DNA from: Bacteroidia bacterium | GTDB taxonomy: Bacteria; Bacteroidota; Bacteroidia; Flavobacteriales; Flavobacteriaceae | Direction: 5' to 3' | Length of the DNA: 62,255 nucleotides | Assembly: GCA_030431695.1 (NCBI GenBank) | Contig: JAUIIU010000010.1 | Coordinates: 1 to 62,255, forward strand | Part shown: one piece after another, positions 8,822 to 17,199 of the stretch | Layout: the number at the start of each line of letters is the position of its first letter | Position numbering within the stretch: position 1 is the first letter of the stretch | The notes under the pieces: generated by a model | What the model was told of the DNA's origin: nothing | The model's input: the letters and a program-made list of their open reading frames with translations, nothing else | Databases searched by the model: none | Program-made: the position numbers and the translations under genes

Positions 8822-9442
8822 TTATTCCTGAAATAAACCGTGGATCTCTGCGTCAATTTTTTCAATGACGTCACCGAGATGTTCAGGGTTGTCAACGAAG
8901 TTTATATTGTCCACATCGAAGATAATGAGATTACCCTTGTTGTATTCCTCAATCCATGCCTCGTAGCGTTCGTTTAGACGGCTGAGGTAATCAATACTAA
9001 TGGAATTCTCATATTCACGGCCCCTGGCATGAATCTGCTGCACAAGGTTTGGAATCGTGCTTCGGAGATAGATGAGCAGATCCGGGCCTTTGGTGACACT
9101 TTCCATCAGGTCGAAAAGCGAACGGTAATTTTCGTAATCGCGGTTGGTCATCAGACCCATGGCGTGTAGGTTGGGAGCAAAGATGTACGCATCTTCGTAG
9201 ATCGTACGATCCTGGATGATGTTCTTGCCGCTTTCCCGAATATCAAGCAACTGACGGAACCTGCTGTTCAGAAAGTAAACCTGGAGGTTAAAACTCCAGC
9301 GCTCCATCTGGTTGTAAAAATCGTCCAGGTAGGGATTGTCTTCCACATCTTCATAATGTGCTTTCCATTTGTAATGTTTGGCGAGTAACCTGGTAAGCGT
9401 GGTTTTTCCTGAACCGATGTTTCCTGCAATAGCGACGTGCAT
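8822..9442 (-). CDS. Deoxynucleoside kinase
   Basis: A 206-residue cytoplasmic kinase that phosphorylates deoxynucleosides in nucleotide salvage. The P-loop AGNIGSGKTT (residues 6-15) is intact. It is followed by the family's DxxWSFNLQVYFL-type region (ERWSFNLQVYFLNSR), the QDRTIYEDAYIFA segment corresponding to the DRS/ERS substrate motif, and a lid region around IHARGREYE. Length and motif order fit the dNK family (dAK/dGK/TK2-like). Which base is preferred cannot be judged. It starts 5 bases after the stop of the secreted-protein gene at 9448-10242, so the two probably form an operon, although their functions are unrelated. Confidence 0.88.
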   Translation of the reverse strand: MHVAIAGNIGSGKTTLTRLLAKHYKWKAHYEDVEDNPYLDDFYNQMERWSFNLQVYFLNSRFRQLLDIRESGKNIIQDRTIYEDAYIFAPNLHAMGLMTNRDYENYRSLFDLMESVTKGPDLLIYLRSTIPNLVQQIHARGREYENSISIDYLSRLNERYEAWIEEYNKGNLIIFDVDNINFVDNPEHLGDVIEKIDAEIHGLFQE

Positions 9443-9447
9443 AAATA

Positions 9448-10242
9448 TTATTGCTTGGGTTTAGTTAGCGTATAATTGTGAATGAATTTGCCGTCATAAA
9501 TATACAGGAAATCTTGGGTAAGCTGCAAGTCCTTTACCGGGTTTTCGGAGATCGGAGGATTTATTGGGCTAAGCAGTAAAACTGTATCCGGATCGAGGTT
9601 GGCCTCCAGGTAAAGCTGGTTGTCCTTTAACGCGAACAACCATTGATTTTGCTGTGCGATCTTATCGAATCCTTCGGCATGGCTTTCTGAAAGAAAACTT
9701 CCGTAGATGTTGTATTTCTGAATGGATTCCGAAGTTAAAACATAGCAAAAATTGAAATCATTTGCGAGTTGAATGACCTCCTCCGTAATTGGTTGGGAGA
9801 TAACGGTACGCAATCCATTCCTGTAATTGTACAATTCCAGCTGCTGGGTATCGATATTCATTATCCATAGCCTGTTGTTGCCTGCGTTTTTTGCAGCGCC
9901 TAAATTAACAAAATCATCCAGGGTGTTGAAATTGATCCTTTCCACTTCATTCAGGCGATTGTCCACCAGGACCACTGTATTCGTCTCCCTGTAAAACAGC
10001 ACTACATTCAACGGGTTTATGATATCTGCCGAAGTCAGCGGCCCAAGTTGGTAATCGCGAAAAACAAAATCACCAAGGGGACCAGTTTTGTGAAGCACCA
10101 TATCTTTAAGGAAATACGTATTCTTGTAAGAATCCTTGCCAATAAACACCTCAGCTTCCAATGGAGTGGAATCGACTTTGGACAGTGTTTGGGAAGACAG
10201 TTGCAGGCTAACCAGCAGCAGCAAAAAAGCGAAGCTTTTCAT
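9448..10242 (-). CDS. Secreted protein of unknown function, possibly beta-propeller
   Basis: A 264-residue protein with a signal peptide (MKSFAFLLLLVSLQLSSQ); an ATG three codons earlier (10251) is possible. The body is a series of short beta-rich segments such as NNRLWIMNIDTQQLELYNY and FLYIYDGKFIHNYTL, with regular hydrophobic/Asp spacing as in beta-propeller blades. I do not recognise a named family. Conserved flavobacterial genes of this kind sit next to deoxynucleoside kinase, as here, but I cannot infer a shared role. It lies between the kinase gene downstream and the response-regulator gene upstream. Confidence 0.65.
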   Translation of the reverse strand: MKSFAFLLLLVSLQLSSQTLSKVDSTPLEAEVFIGKDSYKNTYFLKDMVLHKTGPLGDFVFRDYQLGPLTSADIINPLNVVLFYRETNTVVLVDNRLNEVERINFNTLDDFVNLGAAKNAGNNRLWIMNIDTQQLELYNYRNGLRTVISQPITEEVIQLANDFNFCYVLTSESIQKYNIYGSFLSESHAEGFDKIAQQNQWLFALKDNQLYLEANLDPDTVLLLSPINPPISENPVKDLQLTQDFLYIYDGKFIHNYTLTKPKQ

Positions 10243-10273
10243 ATACGACAATATACAAAAAGCAACGTAGAAA

Positions 10274-10954
10274 TCAGCAGATTAGTTTATAACCGAAACC
10301 TCTTACGTTCACGATCTGAACCGTTTCATCCTGCTTTAGTTTCTTCCTGAGCCTGCTGATGAACACGTCCATGCTGCGCGCACTGAAGAAGTCGTCGTCC
10401 TGCCAAAGCTTCTTCAGGATAAAGGAGCGATCCAGCACTTCATTGCGGTTTTTATTCAGGTGAAACAACAGCTGCGACTCCCTGTAGGTGAGTGCCACAG
10501 GTTCTTCCTCCAGGAAGGTGAGCGACTGTTTTGCAGGGTTGAAAAGGTAGGCGCCGATCTGACTTTCAGATTGGTCATTTCCCCGATTGCTGTTCAGCAG
10601 GTTCTCGATCCTAACGATGAGCTCTTCCATGCTGAAGGGCTTTTTAAGGTAGTCATTTCCGCCCAGGGTAAATCCTTCCACCACATCGCGTGTTTGCGAC
10701 TTGGCCGTGAGGAAGATTATAGGGATGTCGCTGTCCTGGACCCTAATATCGCGGGCGAGGTTAAAGCCGTCCTTTTTCGGCATCATCACATCGAGCACGA
10801 GCAGCTGGGGTTCTGTTTCGTGGTATTTTTCTTCGGCCTCCTTTCCATCGGTACACAGGATCACTTCGTAGCCCCTTGTTTCCAGGCTTTCCTTCACGAT
10901 CTGGCCCAATGAGGGCTCATCTTCAGCAAGTAATATCCTCGTCTTAATTTGCAT
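10274..10954 (-). CDS. OmpR-family response regulator
   Basis: A 226-residue DNA-binding response regulator. The receiver domain (1-120) has the acidic pair E11/D12, the phosphoacceptor D55 (in LLVLDVMMPKKDGF) and the conserved Lys near residue 105 (YLKKPFS). The C-terminal winged-helix domain (about 130-226) has the typical segments LTYRESQLLFHL, SMDVFISRLRKKL and VRGFGYKL. Its ATG lies 11 bases inside the end of the kinase gene, so the pair is translationally coupled. OmpR-type regulators bind direct repeats about 10 bp apart; such repeats lie at 12461-12490 and 13391-13420, before the divergent GLPGLI genes, which are the probable targets. Confidence 0.93.
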   Translation of the reverse strand: MQIKTRILLAEDEPSLGQIVKESLETRGYEVILCTDGKEAEEKYHETEPQLLVLDVMMPKKDGFNLARDIRVQDSDIPIIFLTAKSQTRDVVEGFTLGGNDYLKKPFSMEELIVRIENLLNSNRGNDQSESQIGAYLFNPAKQSLTFLEEEPVALTYRESQLLFHLNKNRNEVLDRSFILKKLWQDDDFFSARSMDVFISRLRKKLKQDETVQIVNVRGFGYKLIC

Positions 10955-12419
10955 CTGGCAATTCGATTATGAAATTTGTCCCGTCCCCGAGATCGAGCTC
11001 AATGGTACCACCGTGTTTTTCCACGATCTTGCGGGTATAATACAAGCCAATTCCGAAGCCTTTCACGTCGTGCGTATTGCCTTTCGGAACTCGATAGAAC
11101 TTCTCGAAGATATTCTTTTTATGCTGCTCCCCAAGTTCTTTTCCGTTATCCTTGATTCTGATTCGAATATGGTCTGACGCTTTTTCAATACTCACCTCGA
11201 TAATTTCACCACCGTATTTCACGGCGTTATCGATTACATTGTTAAGGGCATTCTCAAAATGAAAAGGATCCACACGATACGGTATTGTGGGTTGACTACC
11301 GCTGAATTTGATCGTCTTGCCCGAGGCTGCGAAGATCTCCTTCAGGGTGGATTTCTCCAGCATGGCGGCCAGGTCTGTCTCTTCGTATTGTAACTGAAGA
11401 CTATCGCTGTCCAAGGTAGCCGTTTCCAGTAGTTTTTCTACCATCCCGTTGAGTTTTTCCACCTGTTCCAGAGACATCTTCGCATAGCGTTGGTTCTTTT
11501 CGGCATCCTGCTTATCGTTGAATCCCTGTATAGCTTCCATCGCAACACCAATAGTGGCTATGGGCGTTTTGAACTCATGGGTGATATTGCTGATCAGGTC
11601 GTTTTTTACTTCTGAAAGTTGCTTCTGGTGACGAATTATTTTCAGCAAATACATCAAACAGGCAATTACTCCGGCCACAAGTAGAAAAGAGAGAAGTATC
11701 CCGAGTAAGTTTCGCTTGAGGATGGACATTGTGATGTTACTGAAGTGAATGGTGAGCGAATTATTCTGAAAACTGAATTGCGATTCGGAACTGGTTGAAA
11801 GCCTGGATTTCTCTATTATTTCCGGGCGAAGCGATTGAAATTTTTTAAACGCGGCACGATGGGTGAGTCCGTAATCAATATTCAGGTTTTTCCTTTCTAA
11901 TTCTGAAGCCACAAGGCTGTCCATTCGCTTGAGGGAAAGCGTGTCTTCCTGGAAAGAGAGGATGATCTTGGACGATAGCAATTCAACCGGTTCGGAAAGA
12001 CTGTCTATGAATGCAATCCTTTTCAGATCGGGGTTGAGTGTATCTATTATGGTTATGCTCACATTGCCACTATCCAGGTTGGTGCGGGTTTTCAGCATGG
12101 AAAAACGTTCGGGTACTTTGGTCACGTTGAGTTCCAGCTGACCTCTATTCTGAAGTGAATCTTTTAAATTGAACCTATTGTCGAGCCAGTGCTTCCTGCT
12201 TATATGTGTGCTATCGGCCAGGAAATTGAACGACCTGGCCTTCGCCAGGTTTGTATAGTAATTATCCACGGCCTTGTCTAAACTGGTCTGAACATCATTG
12301 ATCAACTGTTGTTTTCCAACCTCGTAGTTCTTGTAGTTCCAATACACCTGAATGCACAAAGTGGCCAGGATGACCAGTGCAATGAAATATAATATACCTT
12401 TGTATCTCAGGTTGTTCAT
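10944..12419 (-). CDS. Membrane sensor histidine kinase
   Basis: A 491-residue inner-membrane sensor kinase. Two membrane helices (about 8-27 and 237-260) bracket a periplasmic region of about 205 residues that has no recognisable named domain. The HisKA segment has phosphoacceptor H281 (NITHEFKTPIATIG). The ATPase domain has the N box (NNVIDNAVKYG), and G boxes in IKDNGKELGE and GFGIGLYYTRKIVEKHGG. It is cotranscribed with the overlapping response regulator. A -7 box lies just 4 bases before its ATG, beside the TTAAC repeats, so the system may control itself. The signal sensed is unknown; cell-envelope state is an inference from the predicted targets. Confidence 0.93.
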   Translation of the reverse strand: MNNLRYKGILYFIALVILATLCIQVYWNYKNYEVGKQQLINDVQTSLDKAVDNYYTNLAKARSFNFLADSTHISRKHWLDNRFNLKDSLQNRGQLELNVTKVPERFSMLKTRTNLDSGNVSITIIDTLNPDLKRIAFIDSLSEPVELLSSKIILSFQEDTLSLKRMDSLVASELERKNLNIDYGLTHRAAFKKFQSLRPEIIEKSRLSTSSESQFSFQNNSLTIHFSNITMSILKRNLLGILLSFLLVAGVIACLMYLLKIIRHQKQLSEVKNDLISNITHEFKTPIATIGVAMEAIQGFNDKQDAEKNQRYAKMSLEQVEKLNGMVEKLLETATLDSDSLQLQYEETDLAAMLEKSTLKEIFAASGKTIKFSGSQPTIPYRVDPFHFENALNNVIDNAVKYGGEIIEVSIEKASDHIRIRIKDNGKELGEQHKKNIFEKFYRVPKGNTHDVKGFGIGLYYTRKIVEKHGGTIELDLGDGTNFIIELPDAN

Positions 12420-12423
12420 GCTT

Positions 12424-12431
12424 CAAAAGTA
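12424..12431 (-). promoter_or_regulatory. -7 box of the histidine kinase/regulator operon
   Basis: On the minus strand TACTTTTG, followed by only 4 bases before the ATG at 12419. If used, the transcript would be leaderless. The TTAAC repeats lie 30 bases upstream. Confidence 0.5.
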
Positions 12432-12460
12432 GGAAGTATTTACTAGGTAAATGCTATGCG

Positions 12461-12490
12461 TTAACACTAGTTAACACTGCTTAACCCATA
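12461..12490 (+). promoter_or_regulatory. Three 10-bp direct repeats, probable response-regulator operator
   Basis: TTAACACTAG, TTAACACTGC and TTAACCCATA follow one another exactly, one repeat per DNA turn. They lie between the divergent kinase and GLPGLI promoters, ending 17 bases before the imperfect -7 box (CATCTTTG, 12508-12515) of the GLPGLI gene. Phased direct repeats are typical binding sites for OmpR-type regulators. A related set occurs at 13391-13420. Confidence 0.65.
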
Positions 12491-12542
12491 TTATCACTAG
12501 ATTGCTTCATCTTTGTGTTGCATTAATCGAAACACGACAATT

Positions 12543-13373
12543 ATGAAAATTCAAGTTACCCTCACCTTAGTTTTAGCCTTGTTGGCCACTTCACTTTTTG
12601 CCCAGGAGTTCCGGGGCGTGGCTACCTATAAAACAGACCGAAAAGTAAGCCTGCGCATGGACAGCACCTCCATGGTGGACAGCGAGATGCACAAGCAGCT
12701 CGAGGCACAGTTACGCAAGCAATTCCAAAGGGAATACACTCTTAATTTCAACACGGAAGAATCTTCCTATACCGAAGTGGAGAAACTGGATGCTCCGGCA
12801 CCGGCCGCCTCGGGAGGGATCAATATCGTGGTAGCCGGGAACACCGATATCCTGTATCGCAATACAGCCGAGGATAAAATGGTTCGGGAAACCGAGATCA
12901 TGAGTAAACCCTTCCTTATCAAGGACGCACCGGAGCGCCGGGAATGGGTGTTAGAAAAAGAAACAAAGTCCATCGGGGAATATACATGTTTCAAAGCTAC
13001 TTCCACAGAGGAAATTGAAGAGAGGATGTTCAGTACCGAAGTTGACAGCGTAACGACAACTACCAAGCTTCGCACAACTACGGCCTGGTACACCCTCGAT
13101 ATTCCCGTTCAGCATGGTCCTGGTGACTACTGGGGACTTCCCGGGCTGATCCTGGAGATCAGTGATGATGATCAGACCATACTCTGCTCGAAGATCGTGA
13201 TGAATCCGGAGAAAGCCGAGGAGATCAAAGCTCCCAGGAATGGAAAAGTGGTGACCCAGGCTGAATTCGACGCGATCCAGGAGAAAAAGATGAAGGAGAT
13301 GCAAGAGCAGTTCGAGAGCAGCGGCCGGCGCGGGGATGGAGAGAACAGGATGATGATCCGAATTGGCGGATAG
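12543..13373 (+). CDS. GLPGLI family secreted protein (first copy)
   Basis: A 276-residue protein of the Bacteroidota GLPGLI family, named from its conserved motif, here YWGLPGLILEI at about residue 195. The signal peptide is MKIQVTLTLVLALLATSLFA, so the protein is exported. I start at 12543 because the upstream in-frame ATG (12513) lies in the -7 region. The C-terminus is charged and ends in a Gly/Arg/Met-rich stretch (SSGRRGDGENRMMIRIGG). The function of the family is unknown. It is divergent from the two-component operon and is followed by a second family member and an outer-membrane barrel, a grouping that suggests an envelope function controlled by the kinase. Confidence 0.9.
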   Translation: MKIQVTLTLVLALLATSLFAQEFRGVATYKTDRKVSLRMDSTSMVDSEMHKQLEAQLRKQFQREYTLNFNTEESSYTEVEKLDAPAPAASGGINIVVAGNTDILYRNTAEDKMVRETEIMSKPFLIKDAPERREWVLEKETKSIGEYTCFKATSTEEIEERMFSTEVDSVTTTTKLRTTTAWYTLDIPVQHGPGDYWGLPGLILEISDDDQTILCSKIVMNPEKAEEIKAPRNGKVVTQAEFDAIQEKKMKEMQEQFESSGRRGDGENRMMIRIGG

Positions 13374-13390
13374 TTTATTCCGTCATTCCC

Positions 13391-13420
13391 TTAAACCTTT
13401 TTAACACTTTATTGTCTAAG
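13391..13420 (+). promoter_or_regulatory. Second set of phased TTAAC-type repeats
   Basis: TTAAACCTTT and TTAACACTTT, 10 bp apart, followed by a degenerate third unit ATTGTCTAAG. The third unit begins 28 bases before a -7-like TTACTTTG (13439-13446); the spacing at 12461-12490 is 27. This suggests the second GLPGLI gene has its own promoter under the same regulator. Confidence 0.55.
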
Positions 13421-13470
13421 GATTTTCAAGTAATCACCTTACTTTGTTAACACAAACTAAATTATCTGTG

Positions 13471-14373
13471 ATGAAAAAATTATCCTTACTAGCCATTCTT
13501 TTGCTTACCATCGCCAGTTATTCCCAGGATATCAACGGGATAGCCTATTACGAATCCAAGACCACAGTGGACATGAACGAGTTCGGGAATCGTGAAATGA
13601 GCGAAGACATGAAAAGACAGATAATGGAACGTATGAAAAATTATCTTGAAAAAACCTATATCCTCACCTTCAGTGGACAGGAGTCCGTTTACAAGGAAGA
13701 AGAGAAGCTCGAAGCAGGAGCGGGGCGAGGAGGTTTCGGGATGATGATGGGAAGTTTTTCACCCGGAGTTCAGTATAAGAACCTGGCTGAAAACAAGATC
13801 CTTGAAGAACGTGAGTTCTTCGGAAAGGAATTCCTGATCAACGACACCCTTACGAACCTTGACTGGCAGGTGACCAAGGAATCCAAGATGATCGGGCAGT
13901 ACCTGGCGATCAAGGCTACAGCTATGAAACCTGTGGACGAGAATGATTTCAGTATGGCAAGAAGACGTAACAGGGATCGAGATAACGACGAAGAGAAGAA
14001 AGAAGGAGAAGAAGCCACAGATAGTACAGAAAACAAAGAGCCACGAGATCCGTTCGATGAGATCGAGATCCCCAAGACGGTTGAGGTAACCGCCTGGTTC
14101 ACACCACAGATACCAATTGGTAACGGACCAGGGGAGTATGCCGGTCTGCCCGGACTTATCCTCGAGTTGAATGTACACCGAACAACGCTGCTGTGCTCGA
14201 AGATCGTGCTGAACCCAAAGGAGCAGGAGAAGATCGTTCCGCCGAGTAAAGGAAAGGGAGTGACACGTGAAGAGTACAACAAGATCATAAAAGAGAAAAT
14301 GGACGAAATGCGTGAGAACTTTAGAGGCCGTGGTGGCCGACGAGGTGGCGGCGGAAGGCGTTTCGGTGGATAA
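13471..14373 (+). CDS. GLPGLI family secreted protein (second copy)
   Basis: A 300-residue paralogue of the preceding gene, with signal peptide MKKLSLLAILLLTIASYSQ and the motif YAGLPGLILELN near residue 224. It differs by an inserted Gly/Met-rich stretch (GRGGFGMMMGS, about residue 90), an acidic/basic low-complexity insert (about 165-195, rich in R, D, E and K), and a strongly basic Gly/Arg tail at the C-terminus. I start at 13471, since the in-frame ATG at 13444 lies in the -7-like region. It is 15 bases from the barrel gene and so almost certainly cotranscribed with it. Its function is unknown. Confidence 0.9.
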   Translation: MKKLSLLAILLLTIASYSQDINGIAYYESKTTVDMNEFGNREMSEDMKRQIMERMKNYLEKTYILTFSGQESVYKEEEKLEAGAGRGGFGMMMGSFSPGVQYKNLAENKILEEREFFGKEFLINDTLTNLDWQVTKESKMIGQYLAIKATAMKPVDENDFSMARRRNRDRDNDEEKKEGEEATDSTENKEPRDPFDEIEIPKTVEVTAWFTPQIPIGNGPGEYAGLPGLILELNVHRTTLLCSKIVLNPKEQEKIVPPSKGKGVTREEYNKIIKEKMDEMRENFRGRGGRRGGGGRRFGG

Positions 14374-14388
14374 AACACAAAATCTCAG

Positions 14389-17118
14389 ATGAAAAAACTA
14401 CTACCAATAGCGGCAGTTCTGCTGTTCGCCAGCACCCTTACTGCGCAAAGTATAAAAGTTCGAGGCGTTATCTCGGACACCCTGAATCAACCCCTGGAAT
14501 TTGCCAATGTGATCGCTACCGTTCAGGAAAGTGGTGATATTGAATCCTACGGGATCACAAACCAGGACGGACTGTTTCAATTGGATCTACCCAAAGGTGA
14601 GACCTATAACCTCAAGGCGAGTTTTCTTGGTTACGAAACGCTTACGCGTACAATTACCGTTGCTGAAGACGCCGAGAATATGAGAATGGATTTCACCCTG
14701 AGATCTATTTCCACCGAACTCGACGGAGTAGAGATCGTATATGAAATGCCGGTTACGGTTAAGGGAGATACCATAGTTTACAATACGGATTCTTTCACTA
14801 CCGGGGACGAAAGGAAGCTCGGGGATGTGATGAAGAAATTGCCGGGTGTGGAAGTCAATGATGACGGAGAGATCGAAGTGGAAGGCAAAACGGTATCCAA
14901 GGTGATGGTGGAAGGCAAGGACTTCTTTGATGGCGATTCGAAACTGGCCACTAAGAACATACCGGCCGATGCCGTGGATAAGGTGGAAGTCCTTCGGAAT
15001 TACAACGAAGTGGACCAGATGCGCGGACTGGGGAACGACCAGGACAACGTTGCGATCAATATCAAACTAAAAGAAGGAAAGAAGAAATTCTGGTTTGGTG
15101 AAGTGACTGCCGGAGCCGGTATCGACAGCAATGAAGATGGACGTTATCTCATTCATCCGAAACTGTTCTATTACAGTCCGGACTATAGTATCAACATCAT
15201 TACCGACTTCAACGATATTGGCGAAGTTCCATTCACCTGGAGGGACTATTTCAACTTTACCGGCGGGTTCAGGAACTTCAACAGGGGAGGCGGAACTCAG
15301 TTCAATATTAGTCAGAATGACCTCGGGTTCGCCGTAACCCAGAATAACAGGGCGAATGCTATTGAAGCGAAATTCCTCGCTGCGAATTTCAGCTGGCGCG
15401 TAAACCCGGCTCTGGATCTTAGCGGTTTCGGAATACTGTCCGACAATCGTACGAACATCGTGAATAACTCGATTCGTCAATATATTGCTTCCGGTTTCAC
15501 CGAAACCACCGAAAGTGTTAACGACCAGAAGAACCAACTGGCGATGCTGAAACTGAGCAGTGTGTACAAGCCAAGTACCGACTTCCAACTGGATTACGAC
15601 GTGATGGCGAAGGTATCGGACCAGGCCGAGGACGACAACACCCTTTCTGTGTTTGGCCCGGATGGTAGGAACGAAATCGAGGAAACCATGGAAAACCAAC
15701 CGTTTTCCATCAACCAGAATGTGAATGCGTATTACACCATGAACGATAAAAACATCTTTGCCGGGCAGATTCAGCACCTATGGCAGGATGAGGATCCATT
15801 TTATAAAGCAATAACCGATTCACTACCCTTTATGAACCTATTGCCAGTGATGCCGGACAATCGTTTCGATATCAACCAGCAGAGGAATGTGAAAACGAAC
15901 AAAATTGACGGAAAGATCGATTATTACTACGTTCTGAACAATACCAGTAACCTGAACTTTACCCTGGGGACCACTTACAGTAACCAGCAATTCGATTCCA
16001 GCATCTTCCAGATTCTGAACGATGGTAGTGAAGTTCCCTTAACCGAAACCAACACCATGGACGGGCAATCTACCTCCCTGGTCAATGACGTTAATTATAC
16101 TTTCACCGATGTATTCCTCGGGTTGCATTATAAGGTGAAGACAGGTGAATTCATTTTCACTCCCGGGTTGACACTACACAATTACAATCTAAGGAACCGG
16201 CAGTTCGGAGCCTCGGTCACTCAGAATGACTGGATGGTGCTACCAGACTTCAATGCAATATGGAACATCAAGAAGAGTGAAAGTCTTCGGTTCAACTATT
16301 CCATCTCGGCCCAGTACACCGATATCAATAACTACGCGGAGGCCTTGATCTTCAATAACTATAACAGTTTGTTCGGGGGTAACCGGAACCTTGAGAACGC
16401 CCTGTCGCACCAGTATTCGCTTACCTATTTCAGTTTTAACCTGTTCAATTATACCAATATCAGTGGTTCGCTGAACTATAGCAGGAATGTGGAAGGACTG
16501 AAGAACAATTCGCAGATCGTTGGGATCAACCGGGTGGGAAGCATCATCAATATCGATAGTGACTTCCCGGATGAGACATTCTCCGCCTTCTTCCGTTTCA
16601 GTAAAACCGTGAAAAAAATCCAGTTTACACTGAACGGGAATGTGTCGCTCAACAAATCCAATAACCTGATCAACGAGGTGATCACCCAGAGTGAAAGCTT
16701 CACGCAGAGCTACCGCGGAAGTGTACGCTCAAATTTCAGGAATTGGCCGAATTTCGAGGTTGGGTATCGCTTGTCTGTGAATCAATACGACAACGGTGGT
16801 CTGGAACAAACGTTCTATACCCAAAGGCCATATGCCAATATGGACATAAACTTCCTGAAACATTTTTCGCTCAATGCCACCTGGGATTACTACAATTATA
16901 CCAACGACGCCAATACGGTAGACAATACGTATTCGTTCCTGAACTCTACACTTTACTATCAAAAAGGAGATAGTCCGTGGGAATTCTCCATACAGGCGAC
17001 CAACATACTGGACACCGAATTCACGAATAACGATAGTTTCAACGAGCAGTTCAATACGACCTCTCAGTATTTCGTACTGCCTCGTATCCTCATGTTCGTC
17101 GTGAAATACGATTTATAG
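14389..17118 (+). CDS. TonB-receptor-like outer-membrane beta-barrel protein
   Basis: A 909-residue outer-membrane protein. It has a signal peptide (MKKLLPIAAVLLFASTLTAQ), a carboxypeptidase-regulatory-like domain (about 22-105, VRGVISDTLNQPLEFANVI), a plug-like region (about 125-215, with GDVMKKLPGVEVNDDGEIEV and DAVDKVEVLRNYNE), then a large barrel of the OMP_b-brl type ending in VVKYDL. It resembles TonB-dependent receptors without a SusC signature, and there is no SusD partner next to it. It is 15 bases downstream of the second GLPGLI gene. In such clusters the secreted GLPGLI proteins may be partners or substrates of the barrel; this is inference. A 32-bp palindrome follows the stop. Confidence 0.88.
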   Translation: MKKLLPIAAVLLFASTLTAQSIKVRGVISDTLNQPLEFANVIATVQESGDIESYGITNQDGLFQLDLPKGETYNLKASFLGYETLTRTITVAEDAENMRMDFTLRSISTELDGVEIVYEMPVTVKGDTIVYNTDSFTTGDERKLGDVMKKLPGVEVNDDGEIEVEGKTVSKVMVEGKDFFDGDSKLATKNIPADAVDKVEVLRNYNEVDQMRGLGNDQDNVAINIKLKEGKKKFWFGEVTAGAGIDSNEDGRYLIHPKLFYYSPDYSINIITDFNDIGEVPFTWRDYFNFTGGFRNFNRGGGTQFNISQNDLGFAVTQNNRANAIEAKFLAANFSWRVNPALDLSGFGILSDNRTNIVNNSIRQYIASGFTETTESVNDQKNQLAMLKLSSVYKPSTDFQLDYDVMAKVSDQAEDDNTLSVFGPDGRNEIEETMENQPFSINQNVNAYYTMNDKNIFAGQIQHLWQDEDPFYKAITDSLPFMNLLPVMPDNRFDINQQRNVKTNKIDGKIDYYYVLNNTSNLNFTLGTTYSNQQFDSSIFQILNDGSEVPLTETNTMDGQSTSLVNDVNYTFTDVFLGLHYKVKTGEFIFTPGLTLHNYNLRNRQFGASVTQNDWMVLPDFNAIWNIKKSESLRFNYSISAQYTDINNYAEALIFNNYNSLFGGNRNLENALSHQYSLTYFSFNLFNYTNISGSLNYSRNVEGLKNNSQIVGINRVGSIINIDSDFPDETFSAFFRFSKTVKKIQFTLNGNVSLNKSNNLINEVITQSESFTQSYRGSVRSNFRNWPNFEVGYRLSVNQYDNGGLEQTFYTQRPYANMDINFLKHFSLNATWDYYNYTNDANTVDNTYSFLNSTLYYQKGDSPWEFSIQATNILDTEFTNNDSFNEQFNTTSQYFVLPRILMFVVKYDL

Positions 17119-17124
17119 GTTTTC

Positions 17125-17156
17125 TTCTGAAATAGGGCAATTGCCCTATTTCAGAA
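17125..17156. terminator. Perfect 32-bp palindrome, possible terminator or operator
   Basis: 16-bp arms (17125-17140 with 17141-17156) match without error around the centre CAATTG. It begins 7 bases after the barrel stop and lies 44 bases before the peptidase start. As RNA it would be a strong hairpin, but it lacks a T-tract after it on the plus strand, so it could equally be an operator for the peptidase/caspase genes. Confidence 0.5.
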
Positions 17157-17199
17157 AATCATTGATTTGCTGAATTTTATAGCGTAAAAACCTTACGTT

